This document shows positions 47,659 through 58,737 of a stretch of 64,000 nucleotides of DNA, one piece after another. Both the position numbers and the translations under genes were made by a program. Positions within the stretch are counted from its first letter, which is position 1. Every line of letters begins with the position of its first letter. The stretch is from Fallopia convolvulus. Its lineage: Eukaryota; Streptophyta; Magnoliopsida; Caryophyllales; Polygonaceae. The DNA lies in assembly GCA_964016875.1 (NCBI GenBank), contig OZ024724.1, positions 31,643,786-31,707,785 on the forward strand, given 5' to 3'. The notes beneath the pieces were generated by a model. It had not been told where the DNA came from. It saw only the letters and a program-made list of their open reading frames with translations, and did not search any database.

Positions 47659-49782
47659 TTATTCATTCCACATAGCAAAGACGTCGTTGGCCTGGTGCGG
47701 TTGCAGCGGGGCGAGGAGTGGCCAGGCGCCGGAGTAGCTACCAGAAGAAGAGTTGATATCATATTCAACCTTGACATTGGACGTGGCAGCATCTGCTTGT
47801 TGTTGCTGCTGTTGTTGATGTTGTTGATGTTGATGTTGATGTTGATATTGATCTCCCTCACTAAACGCGTTATGCCCAGCCAAGTTATAGCTGGAGTCGA
47901 CTACATTGTAGGAGTCGACTCCAGCCGCAGCCCCCAAGGACATGAAGCCATGAAGCAAGGCGGGGTTATTCTGGTAAAATCCACCGTTGTACAAGTGGGA
48001 CCCATTAGCCGTAGGCGGTTGGAGGGAGTAGGGGAAGGAGGGCGGAGGAGGGGTCTCCTGCTGCTGCTGCTGCTGCAGGAACCTCATGCAAGTGGGCGCG
48101 GGTGCGGGGGAGTGGTGCATCATAAGGAGCTGCTGGTGGTGGTGGTCGAGGTGGGCGGCGGCCGCGGCCGTCCTGCGGGAGGAGTCCATGGCCTGAGCCT
48201 CCTTGATGCGCTTGGCGGCTCCTCCGCCGATGGGGAGGCTGCTGCTGTCCAGGATGGCCTTCACGTCGTACCGGTTCATCTCGAAGTTTGTGACTGCGCT
48301 CATGCCTCTGAACTTTATGGCTGCAATGTCGTATGCCTCCGCCGCCTCCTCCTCCGTGCCTATATATGTACATGTGTGTATATATATATGTACGTTACGT
48401 CCAGCTTTATAAATTAATTAACATATGAGATGAACTGAGTATTTATTATGTAGCTACTTACTGAAAGTTCCCAAGTAGAGGTCTTTATTCCCAGCAACTC
48501 TGCCGATCCTGGCTTGCCATCTCCCTTGTTGGTGGTGTCTCGTTACACCACGGTACATGGATGCGCCTCTAGAGAACCCGCTACTCTTCCTGATCGTTTC
48601 ATTTTCCACCAAAATATATAAATATATATATGATCAACAAGTAGACATGATTATGGAGCAATGTTTTTTCGATCAAGACAGCTAGGGATTGAAATTAATG
48701 TGCAATTGATGTGTGTACTACGTACGTACGTACGTACCTTCTAATGGCAGCGATGAACTCTTGCCTTGTCATGTGCTTCATCTCTTCTACTTCCTTCTCA
48801 TAGTGCTGATCTGTACGTACGTGCATATATATATATATATATACTAAGATTACTAGACACACGTATATATATTTCCATTGATAGAGTTGAACATTGGCTT
48901 TATTAATTAATGCAGCAAGATATATACACACCGGAAAGTTTGTTGTGGTGGAGGTGCCCCAGTACTTGATTGCGGCTAGATCATAAGCCCTTGCGGCCTT
49001 GTCTTCTTTGTCATAACCTCCTGTTAAAAATAAAAGGACGGTTTTGATCAATCAAGTTCAGACTACATGCACATAAAATGTCGGTACGTACTAATAATTC
49101 ACTCTAGGACGAAGCGAGCTAGATAACAATGAATGATTCATTCCACATACCGAAATAGACTGGAATCCCAGGGGATCGAGATGGTTGCAAAAGCATACGC
49201 CCAGGGTTCATATGATACCAAAGTGATTGAGCGAGGCATCAAATTAAGGAAGATAAATTAGCACAAGGTATCAAAATATTTAGCACAAGTGATTGTCTTG
49301 GAACTGATCATAGTTGATAGCTCCAGCAACCTCAGCCGATTGCAACCCAATCAGACCGTTGTTGGCGAATAGATAATCTGACTCATTAAATGCCACAAGC
49401 TGATCTGATGATGCCTGCTGGCTTTGTTCATGTTGATGTTGATGTTGTTGTTGATGATCCCATTTACTCACCCCTACCCCAAGAAAATCTGCTATTTTCG
49501 GCGCCTCGTTCCCACCTTGAGAGTTGATCAGGCTCCAATCTATACACACAAAACGAAGAGTATATATAAATGTATAACCTTATTAAAATTGGTCAATATA
49601 TATGATCTAAAAAGGGGTTAATTTGGTACATGAAATTACATGTATTTACCTTGGCTGTGAAAATGGTTATCAACCAAGCCTAGGGAGAAAGGTGGAGGCT
49701 GATGAGGAGGTTGTTCATAGTGCGAGGGAAGTGAAGGATTCGTCGGAGAAAGCGGAAAAGAGAGCCAGTTGTTTGTATTCAT
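47659..49782 (-). pseudogene. PLT: PLETHORA1/2-like AP2 transcription factor gene, AP2 repeat 1 partly missing
   Basis: Exons on the minus strand: 49650-49782 (MNTNNWLSFPLSPTNPSLPS); 49539-about 49285 (euANT-type PKIADFLG, Gln/His-rich); micro-exon 49151-49159 (VYF); 48932-49020 (GGYDKEDKAARAYDLAAIKY); 48738-48805 or 48810 (EKEVEEMKHMTRQEFIAAIR); 48462-48589 (linker and AP2 repeat 2 start, RGVTRHHQQGRWQARIGRVA); 47659-48359 (end of repeat 2, LPIGGGAAKRIKEAQ, Gln-rich tail, end VFAMWNE). Order, splice phases and both termini match PLT1/PLT2, nuclear root stem-cell regulators. The stretch before repeat 1 and its first half (YRGVTRHRW region) is missing. A stop occurs at 49280, so no full factor can be made. 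Confidence 0.85.
49160..49284 (-). other. Filler replacing missing PLETHORA coding sequence
   Basis: Between the last recognisable exon-2 codons (FQDNHL) and the AG before the micro-exon lie about 125 bp that do not resemble any AP2 gene. They include two TTAGCACAAG words 22 bp apart (plus strand about 49258 and 49280) and a TTTGGTATCA word. It may be a transposon footprint or fill-in DNA at a deletion junction. Confidence 0.7.
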
Positions 49783-50187
49783 AGAACCCGTGTCTAGCTA
49801 GTTGATTAGCCTTACTTTCTTCTTCAAATAGCAACGGATATATGAAAGAAAATCGATCCGCCCACCGGTGCCTATGCAAGAAACACCAAATTAAGGAGAA
49901 GAGCAAACGTACAAGATAAAGAACATAAAAGGGAGAAAGGAGAAATGTTAGCTAGACAAGTACCAAAATAAGACTAGGGTTTTTCTTCCCTTTCTCTACG
50001 CAAACAAGGAAGGAGGAGGGTGGGAAAAGGCAAGTGTTGAGAAACAAGAAGCTACCTATAAACAAGACCCAACTAGGAGAATGTAGTTTAGCCCTTAAGA
50101 CGAAACACAAGAGATAGGCAAGCACAACTCCATATAAAAAAATTTACAATCACCAGCTTATACCAATCAGTAGAAGCAACAAAGGCC

Positions 50188-50197
50188 TATATACATG
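50188..50197 (-). promoter_or_regulatory. Candidate TATA box of the PLETHORA-like gene
   Basis: The minus strand reads GTATATAGG about 410 bp upstream of the ATG. Position is plausible only. Confidence 0.3.
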
Positions 50198-50232
50198 TTG
50201 GGTGGGCCTTTCAACTTTTGGAAATTGCACAC

Positions 50233-50266
50233 CTCCCCCCCCCACCCCCCCACCCCCCCACCCCCA
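50233..50266. repeat. C-rich minisatellite upstream of the PLETHORA-like gene
   Basis: Runs of five to ten C separated by single A or T. On the gene's sense strand (minus) it is four or more G-runs, a strong G-quadruplex candidate about 450-480 bp before the ATG. Confidence 0.9.
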
Positions 50267-50491
50267 GCATTAATTTGTTAAATTAATGCTCAAACTTTCA
50301 CGTTTATATACATTAATGTCCTCAATAATCTAACTTAGATTTATTCAATTCTTAAAATGATTTTAATCAAAAGCCAAAATCCAATCATTAAATTTTTTGA
50401 GATGTCCACGGAGTTATGTTTTAAACATCCGAAAGTTAGGAGATATATACCCAACTTATTAAATTTTAGGGTCATCTAAAATTACACAAGA

Positions 50492-51285
50492 CTAGCAAGA
50501 CCCGGTCATGTCATGTACGACGATGATTTGAATTTTTTTATGTAGGAATCGAAATAATTTCCTCAATAAAATTTTCGAGTGAGAATTATTATAATACGTA
50601 AGGAATGCAAAAAAAAATATATCTTTATTTATAATAGGATATGTGATTTAAATTTTGAATGATATAATATTATATAATATATAGGTAAATAAATACTAAA
50701 TTAAAAAACTGAATAATATTTTCATACACATTAATTGAATATGCTAAGTATTTCATAATCATTAGTTAAATATAATAAGTAATAGTAATGAATGAGGTAT
50801 TATCATTACAACGGGTATATAATGCTTATTAATAACATAGATAATTGATTTTTTTATTGAATATGGTAAGTAATAATGATAAATGAGATAATATTATTAT
50901 AATATAAAAAATAACGATACATATTAAAGATGATAATGTACAATTATATAATATTTAAAATTTGTCCATACAAAGTAGTAGATCATTGTATATTAGATAT
51001 TATGTATGGATAGTTTCATATTTGTCATTGAAAAAAGAATAGCGATACATATTAAAGACGATGACGTACAATTATATAGTATTTAAATTTTGTACATAAA
51101 AAGTAGTAGATCATTGTATATTAATAGCAATAGTAATATTATTATATTATATATTTTTAAGGATGGTAAATACTAAAAAGAAGAAAGGGTAAAGAAGTAA
51201 ATTTAAAAATTAAGATGCCTATGTGGCATAGTTAGATGAGTGAAAAATAAGATAGAATGATTCGAGTTTAGTAAGAGTATATAGA
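50492..51285 (-). mobile_element. Non-autonomous Helitron 3 (794 bp)
   Basis: On the minus strand it starts TCTATATACTCTTAC after an A and ends CTAG before a T. An imperfect stem (ATGACATGACCGGGTC region) precedes the 3' end. The interior is AT-rich and contains two about 83-bp direct repeats (50913-50995 and 51041-51123). It lies in the upstream flank of the PLETHORA-like gene. Confidence 0.75.
50913..51123. repeat. Two about 83-bp direct repeats inside Helitron 3
   Basis: Copies 50913-50995 and 51041-51123 share CGATACATATTAAAGA and AGTAGTAGATCATTGTATA blocks, with scattered differences. Confidence 0.8.
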
Positions 51286-51310
51286 TTACGTATTCACAAC
51301 TCGAGTCTTC

Positions 51311-51812
51311 GATTTTTTTTTTGATAAGGAAAGAAATTAGGGTGACCACTAACAAACTAGTGGTCGCCCTAGAGCATCCTGGCGGATGAGGGTAAGGAAG
51401 CCCGGATCAGCTGCAAGTGGGACGGAGGAGACACGCCTAAACGATCCAGCAATGAAGTCCGCCGCAGAATTGCACTCCCGCACAATGTGAGAAATGCTCC
51501 AATCCTGAAAACGAGCCAACAAGCAATGGATGTCCGCACGTAGCAACTCAATCTCCCACGGGCAGCGCCAGTCACCGAGTACGGCTTTGACCAGCTGCAA
51601 ACTATCGCCTTCAATCTGGATCCGGGGAATGCCACGTCTGGTGGCCTCGAGAAGTCCCTGGCGCAAGGCGATGGTCTCGGATATCAGCACAGACTGTCGA
51701 CCAATCAGTCCTCCGTCGAAGTGGATGGGAGAGCCACCAGAGTCCCTGAGGATGAACCCAAAAGAAGCCACACCATCGATGAATGTATTCAACTTTGACA
51801 TATTTAATTAAT
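51311..51812 (-). mobile_element. LINE-F: 5'-truncated LINE 3' end with RNase H
   Basis: The ORF 51349-51801 (150 codons) encodes an RNase H domain of the RVT_3 type: FGFILRDSGGSP, ETIALRQGLLEA, IQIEGDSLQLV, then HIVRECNSAADFIA. A T-run at about 51312-51322 is the poly(A) tail on the minus strand. The catalytic Glu and Asp-containing EGDS are retained and the frame is open throughout, so the insertion looks relatively young. The 5' part of the LINE is absent. Confidence 0.85.
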
Positions 51813-52262
51813 TGATTTTTTCGAATTAAATTAATTTTTTTTATCCTTTATTACAATTTACAAAAAAAACTAATTATACCAAGAAAATAAGTGATGGAAT
51901 ATCGTAGTATTAATAACAGATATTAAAATATGAAGAAGAGTCTCGTGCGGACGCCCGCTTGTGTGAGAAATGAGAAAGCTCCCGGGCCGTTCAATCGTAT
52001 CACAGAGACGGTTGAGATTGCTCTTATCTTTAAAATAATGTAAAAAAAAGGACACGCGCCACGCGGGGTGTTCAAGACACGCGGTGTTTATAAAGTCCAT
52101 CGCCTTCTCTTTCTCGCCATTTCCTTCTCTCTCTCACTTTTATAGTTTCCGAAGCGGTTTCAAGCAGTTCAAGCGTAAAATTGTTCAATCGAAGCTATTT
52201 CGGAGTGATTTCGAGCTGGATTCTTACAATTAAAGCCATTAGAAAGCTCAATCCAATTCCAG
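51813..52262. other. Left flank/leader of the Ulp1 gene
   Basis: Contains a GCCGTTCAATCGTATC and ACGGTTGAGATTGC block (about 51988-52024) similar in form to blocks at 58960-59010, and a CGCGCCACGCGGGGTG stretch near 52055. It is probably terminal sequence and leader of the Mutator-like unit. Precise inverted repeats were not found. Confidence 0.45.
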
Positions 52263-55200
52263 ATGGAGAATCAAAGTTCATCTCAAGAGAATCAAGGTTT
52301 TTATCTCTCGTTTTAAATTTAGTGAAACCCTAGGTTTTTCGTTTGTTATTTGTGTTTGCCGAGTGCATATATACTAAATGTTTGATCGATTGTGTGTATT
52401 TTAGTGTTTATTTGAGTTGTTTGAAGTTGATATTGCCAATTTTAGTGTTTTGTTCTTTTGTGAATAAAAAAATGCATGAATCGTCACTTTCTTTTACTCG
52501 ATTTTTGGTCCTACCACTTGAATAAAATACAATTTTGTGCGTGCATGTGCTTATTTGATGTTTTTATCCGGTTTTTTGATGTTGAGTTTTGCAATATGTG
52601 ATTGTGGCTTTGTTAGTTGCATGAAATGATTTGGTATACGTGTGTGGGAAAGTTTTGGTGACCTTGTGTTGATTTTTGTTCATCCATTTGTGCATGAATG
52701 TTCATTAAAATTGGCATAGCATTTGTTCATCAGAAAATGATATTTGTTCATTAGAAATTGGCATTTGTTCACCAGAAACTAGCATTGTTCACCAGAAACT
52801 AGCATTTGTTCACCAGAAACTAGCATTTGTTCATTAATAAAATCAAACATTGTGGTGGATACATGTGTGAATTTGTGCTTTGTATTTCTTGTTTATTTAG
52901 GGAATAAATATTCAGGATCTATTAAACAACATTCTGCAAATTATAAACAAGTAAAACATCTAAGGTTTGAGACAATGACAATCGGAGAAGATGAAATCTC
53001 TGCTATTCAAGAAGTTTTCCATTTTATATTTTTGTATTGTTGTTTTGATATGGTCTTTTTCTTCTTTTTAAAATATGTGTTTATATTGTCTTTTATCCCT
53101 TTTTTGTAATAGAAATCAGGAGCAAATCCGGAAGTGATGCTTCTTCTACCGTCGAAAAGAATGTGAGAAGAAAATCAATTGTTAAAAAGCCGGTTTCAAA
53201 ATCAGTTGCTACTGAAGTGCCTGTATTGAGGCAAAAGCCGGCTGTTGAGTCGTCTCCATCAAAGAAGAGACCTCGGCTGGAAAAGGGCAAAAAGGTTGCA
53301 TTTGATGAATTCCCCGATGATGTGCTGCTTATTGATATGATCCCTAGAAAGGGAGTAACGATAAATGAACCATCTGAGAGGAAAATGGATATTGTTGTTG
53401 CTGAATTACAAGTTGTTGGGAAGAAGAGGAAAGTTGATATTGTTGTTGGTAAAGGACAAGGTGTTGGGAAAAAGGTCAAGTCAAAAGCGAAGGTGCCATT
53501 GAGAGCTTTGAAGCGTGAGCATTTGTCGTTGAATCACATGAACTCTCCAAAGCTGATTTGTGAAGTAATTGCTGGTTTTGAAGGGGGAAGCAAGTCTACT
53601 GCTCTTAAAGAAATGGGGTTTGAGTACCTCATACAATGGAATGTGACTGATCTACCTAGTAAGTTGTGCTACTATGTTGCTAGTTGTTTCGACCCTGCAT
53701 CATGCACATTGAAGATTGGTGATGGGAAGAGGAGGCAGAGAAAAAGAGAAAAGCAAATGAGGAGGAAGAGAAGAGACAAAGAGAAGACGAAGAGAAGAAA
53801 AAGCGGGAAGAGGAGGTAGAGAAAAGGAGACAACTAGTTGAGGAGGAAGAGAAGAGACAAAGAGAAGAGGAAGAAAAGAGAAAGCGGGAAGAGGAGGAAG
53901 AGAAAAGGAGACAACTAGATGAGGAAGAGAAGAAGAGGAACATTGAAGAGGAAGAGAAGAAGAGAGAAGAAGAGGAGAAAGAGAAGAAGAGGATTGAGGA
54001 GTTTGAACAACAGAGAAAGCAAGAGGAGGTGAAGAGGAGGCAAGAGGAAAGGAAGAAGAGGAAAGAAGAAGAGGAAGAAGGAATGTGCTGAGGCGAAAAA
54101 GAAGATTGATGAAGAGGAGAAAAAGAAGAAGAAACAAGAAAGGGATGCAGAATTGATGAGAATTGGAATGGATTTGAAGAAGAAACAAGAGGAGTTAGAT
54201 AAGATGAAGGAGGATGAAGCAAATAATAAACTTGAAGAGGAGTTGAACAGGATTCAGGATGAGGCTTGTTATTTGATATTTCTGATTTGTTCATTGATTT
54301 TTGCTTATTTGTTCACAAGTTATAGGACATTTGTTCATTAATTTTGTATGTAGTTTGTTCATGAATTATATGTGTTTTTACATTTGTAGATCAAGAATGA
54401 GGCGCAGGAGGTTGGTTCTAGTTCAATTGACACTCCCGTTGGTGTTAAACTTACTGGTGAGGATGTACTTGATAAAAGAATATCTAAGCCTTCTGATTGT
54501 GTGAAGTCACCTTACATGGGAAGGAGTGTTGTTTGGACAGAAAAAGTATCTCCTGCGGCCAAGAAATTGTTCGATTGGCTTATTGAAGACATTCCTGATC
54601 AAAGAGGGTAACAATGCGTAGAATAGTATTTTTTCTTTACATATTGCTCTTTTTATATCTTCAAGTTGATTTTATTATTAAAATTGAAATTTTTTGTTTT
54701 TATGTTTCCGATTTGTGTAGTATTGAAATCTTTAAGATGATGCATGTTTCCGCCATGAAAAAGTATTTTGTTTCAATGGCGGTAAAATTTGAAGTGGAAG
54801 CAAATATAATCGGCTTTGGAGTTGTTATCTAAATATACGAGAGCAGTGGAAATGCGACTCAAAACCATTGAGGTTTATTATGGCTCTTGAGAATTTAGTA
54901 AGAAAAAGATTTTTTATATTCACATTGTCTTATTCAATGACGTTTTGATATTTTTAATCTAATTTATACTTACATATATTTTTCCATTATTTCCACTGAA
55001 AAAGGATTTTAGTGATGAGGATTCCATAGAGTTTTTCATTAATGTCGTTCATGGCACTCTTGAAAAATTCAAGTGGATTAATGTGCACAAGATTGGCCCA
55101 GTATGCATTTTTGTTCATTGATATTCTTTTATTTGTTCATCAATACTACATAATTGTTCAGAGACATTAGCTATTTGTTCATTAGAAAGATTGACTCTTC

Positions 55201-55880
55201 ACTATGTTGTTTTTAATCAATATAATGTTTTTTATGCTTGTTTTCCTCTATATTTTTATAGTTTGTGTTTCCTATTTGTACCTCATCGCATTACTATTTT
55301 ATTGCGTTGAATGTGAGAGTGCCACGTTTCCACATAATTGATAACTCAATGGCGGATGTGCCCTTGGAAGCAAAGTATGAGCACGTACCTGCTAACTTGG
55401 TGATTTCTATGTTGTTTTTGTAATAGTTTGTTTTTCATCATTGACAAGTGTGTTTAATATTGAATGAGTTGTGTTCGTTTCTTGTTGTTATTTTTTTAGA
55501 GAATGCTCTTTGTCGAGCTTATGAAGACACTCAATATGGATGCGAGGGCTACTTTGTTCGAGGATGTGGATAGAGTTTCATATGAACGTCTTGAGATGAA
55601 ATGGAGAGATAACAGAAACAAGACTGATTGTGGAATTTTTATGATGCGGCACATGGAAACGTACTTCGGCAGCGGCTTGTCTGGTTGGGAATGTGGACTC
55701 AATAAACACGATCAGCATCAACTTGATGACTTGAGGATAAGGTACTGTAATGAGTTGTTGTTGAGTCCATTGAATGAACACAGGGCAACAATTGAAAAGC
55801 TTGTTCAAGAATTTATCCCGCGTAAATCGACAGTCGCATCTCGTGCTCCTCTTACAAGGAAGCCAAAGAATAAGAAGTGA
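52263..55880 (+). pseudogene. Ulp1-type SUMO-protease-like gene of a Mutator-like element
   Basis: Plus-strand, multi-exon. It starts MENQSSSQENQ at 52263 with a GT donor at 52297; the next exon begins at 52901. 53120-53720 encodes a basic region and a segment (SPKLICEVIAGF, then DLPSKLCYYVASCFDP) like those preceding Ulp1 domains in plant transposon proteins. 53720-54250 encodes a very long Glu/Lys/Arg coiled coil, but in shifting frames. The C48 peptidase follows: HYYFIALNVRVPRFHIIDNS (His, Asp; 55280-55350), then TDCGIFMMRHMETYF (catalytic Cys; about 55625). It ends at 55880. Frame shifts in the GA-rich coiled coil suggest a pseudogene or indel errors. Paired head-to-tail opposite a transposase. 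Confidence 0.75.
52716..52848 (+). repeat. TTTGTTCA-type tandem repeats in intron 1 of the Ulp1 gene
   Basis: About six units of a 24-28 bp phrase based on TTTGTTCACCAGAAACTAGCA, partly exact. They are part of a wider set of TTTGTTCAT words in this element. Confidence 0.88.
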
Positions 55881-56440
55881 TGTACAATGATATGTGTTGG
55901 TTGGAAAACAGTTTGGAATGGTTTTTTTTTTTGTATGGTTTGTTTAGAATACAGTTTATGGTGGTGTATGGCTTGAATGCTGCAGAGATTTGGTTTTTCT
56001 TTTTGTATACAGTATATGGCTTTTGAATGGAGTTTTTGTGGATGATGGTTATTGAACAAGTTATTTGTGTTATGTGACATTTGATTCAAAAAACATGATT
56101 TATCATAATTTGTTCATCAACACCTTAGATTTGTTCATCGATACCTTCGATTTGTTCATCGATTGAGAATGTGTGTTCATAATTTGTTCATCAATACCTT
56201 ATATTTGTTCATCAACACCTTAGGTTTTGTTCATCCAATGGTGTCATTAGGTTTTGTTCATACATTTTATTGAAGAATGAAAGGGTTTGGTTCATTAGAT
56301 AGTAAATTTGTTCATTACTAACTGCTAATTGTTCATCCAAAACCAGAAATTTATTCATTGATAATGCAACAATTAAGAATACTATGCATTTCACCCTAAT
56401 GCAACAATTATGTATCAGAAATCAATGATTAATGAGAGAA
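55881..56440. repeat. Intergenic TTTGTTCATCA repeat region between the Ulp1 gene and the transposase
   Basis: About 56105-56350 contains roughly ten copies of TTGTTCATC with variable 10-15 bp spacers. The two genes converge here, so this is the shared 3' region. No ORF of interest. Confidence 0.85.
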
Positions 56441-58558
56441 CTAATTGGGAACATAGGTGCATGTACTGCTGTTGTGTCCAAGCGTCTTGCATTTTGCACA
56501 AACCCTTTACTCCTTGTTTGCTTTCTTCGTTGCCTTCTCTTTACCTCTCATAATACGCCCTTTTTTCTTCCTTCCCTTTGTCACTGCTCGTTCTGGAGGG
56601 TGTACCTCAATTACACTCGGTCTAATTCCTAAGAATGTTTGGATTGAACTCTGCCTTGTTGATGTAGATGATTCTCCTCCCAATAAGCTCATATATGTTT
56701 CCTTTTTTTCCTTCAAGAAACATATCAGCTCTTTGAGGTGTTCTGTGTTGTCCCTTATGGTATTAATGCAAGAATGTACCTCGCCCAATAAATCAACAGT
56801 CAACAACTTCTTCTCATTCATCACATCACATTATTCACCTGTTGAACCTTCTATCTCAAAAGTAGGAGTCAGATTTAATGTCTTCGTCCATCTATTCTTG
56901 ATGTATTTAGTTGGCACCTTCCTCAAGCCAATGTTTTTGAATACGAAAAACATATGTCAACATGGAATCCCGATATTGATGAACTTATTGCATGAGCAAA
57001 TGAACTCTTTGTTTTGTAGCTCATGTTTCACAGCATGTACCTTCCCAAACTGCCTGTTGATGTGATACTCGTGGATGTTTTCTTCCTTGAACAAATTTCT
57101 TAGACCACATTCAAATACAAAAGCAACAATTTCTGTGTGGACGTCATAAAATACGATTATGGTGTAAACAGATGCACAATGTTTCTCTAGATCCAATGGT
57201 GACATTAGAGTGGGGGAGCTTGTTGATGATTCAAAGTCTAACCTCTATTGATTTTGCCTTTGTGAATCAATTGCACTCTCAAACTGCATCATGAAAATAA
57301 CTAGAGAAGATGTGGATCCAATGAAATGCGAGAAGAAAAAGTTCTTGCTCTCAGCCCTTGAAGTTGTTCTAAGAAGTCCACCCATGTTTTCATCATTTAA
57401 GTACGCATGGATCCATAAGTGATGTAGCTCAAACATCAGCGACAACTAAGTGTTTGACTCAAGTCCAAATTTAGCAATAATTGAATACCAAGTCTCTTCA
57501 AACTCTTCCCGTCTAATTTCATTGCTCCAAACAAGCTTGTTGAACTTGCTTCTGAATTGATCATTGTTATACACATCATTTGTAACCTTTGATGGTACCT
57601 TGAACATGATATGCCCCATGCAGAAACGATGCACAACCTTGTCAAAAACGTTTTCAATTGCAACTCTTACTATAGGATCTTGATCAGTGAAAATGGCAAA
57701 TGGTTCATGCCCCCTCATTATATCTTTGAAGTTTTGGAATAGCCAGACATAAGATTCGATATCTTCTTTTAGAAGCAACCCAAAGGCAAAAGTAATGCTC
57801 TTCTTGTTCTTGTCAACCCTTGTGAATGGTACAAACACTATTTTATACTTGAAGGCAAAGAATTAAATTTGTTCATCAATATGTAGGATTTGTTCATCAA
57901 TATATACGATTTGTTCATCAAAAGAATCATTTTGTTCATTGTAAATTCCTAAAGGCAAGTATTAATTTTGTTCATCAATACATACAATTAGTTCATTAAA
58001 AGAATTAATTTGTTCATCAAAATTAAGCCTTTTTCATACCTGTTTGATTTGTATGTTGCATCAACAGAGACAACATCTCCAAAATATGAGAAGTTCTTCC
58101 TTGCAATAGGATCACACCAAAATAATTTGGTTAATTGATATTGTTCATCAACAACATATTCAAAGAAAAATGCATCACATCTTTCTTTTTTTCTTGAACA
58201 AGTTGCCAATAACCATTTGAGCATCACACCTAATCATGAAGGAGTTCAGATCTCTTTTAAAATTATTGAAATCAATTATAGTTTCACCAATTTTTGCATA
58301 TGAACCAATAAACTCCTTGTAGACCTTGTATGACTTACTTGTACCAACGTTTGCTCGGATGCAATTCATGATGAAATCTTCATGGAAGGAAGTCAGTTTC
58401 CTATTGCTCTTTGCAAAGTGTTTTTGCCCATCTTCAAGCATAACATGGGTGTGACGCTCTTCAAATTTCTTAATAATATATCCGTTTCTTCCAAAAAGTC
58501 TCATAGCCAATTTAGCAATGCAACCACACCTTTTGGTTACTCTTTTTCGCTTTTTCAC
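56441..58558 (-). pseudogene. FAR1-related MULE transposase (mudrA-like)
   Basis: Minus strand. FAR1-type DNA-binding part TKRCGCIAKLAM...ERHTHVM (58480-58540), then the MULE core with the three acidic residues: VSVDATYKSN (about 58060), IFTDQDPIVRVAI (about 57680) and TTSRAESKNFF (about 57345). A SWIM finger FICSCNKFINIGIPC (about 56965-57000) and a C-terminal zinc knuckle CAKCKTLGHNSSTC (about 56460-56500) follow. A canonical intron lies at 57848-58039. Breaks are a one-base shift in a poly(T) near 58180, stops near 57445, 57245 and 56828, and TAA before the knuckle. The N-terminal half of FAR1 was not found. Active sites survive, so decay is recent. Confidence 0.82.
57866..58022 (+). repeat. 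TTTGTTCAT repeats inside the transposase intron
   Basis: About six TTGTTCATCA words fill most of the intron (57848-58039), on the strand opposite to transcription. Confidence 0.85.
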
Positions 58559-58587
58559 TTTTCCTTGTTGTCCTTCTTCTTCATGAA

Positions 58588-58640
58588 GCTTTATTTTTGC
58601 AGAGAAAAAAGAGTTTTATTTTTGCAGAGAAAAAAGAGTT
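58588..58640. repeat. Tandem duplication of a 27-bp TTTTGCAGAGAAAAAAGAGT unit
   Basis: Two consecutive copies upstream (minus sense) of the transposase reading frame. Confidence 0.8.
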
Positions 58641-58737
58641 TTTTGGTTTTGATTTGGAAAGAGGATCAAAAATTGCCTTTTTTCGGTTATGCTTGGGCGA
58701 CAAGTACCTTCTGGTAGCGCTCGCGCTCGTTTTTTCT

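Noticed and set aside
47602..48417. 271-codon plus-strand ORF
   Set aside because: It is the antisense shadow of the last PLETHORA-like exon; the Leu/Met-rich run is the complement of Gln/His codons.
52716..52848. CRISPR-like array
   Set aside because: Units are degenerate with repeat-like spacers and the context is a plant intron; no Cas genes are present.
53680..54294. 204-codon minus-strand Ser/Phe-rich ORF
   Set aside because: Complement of the GA-rich coiled-coil repeat of the Ulp1 gene; composition artefact.
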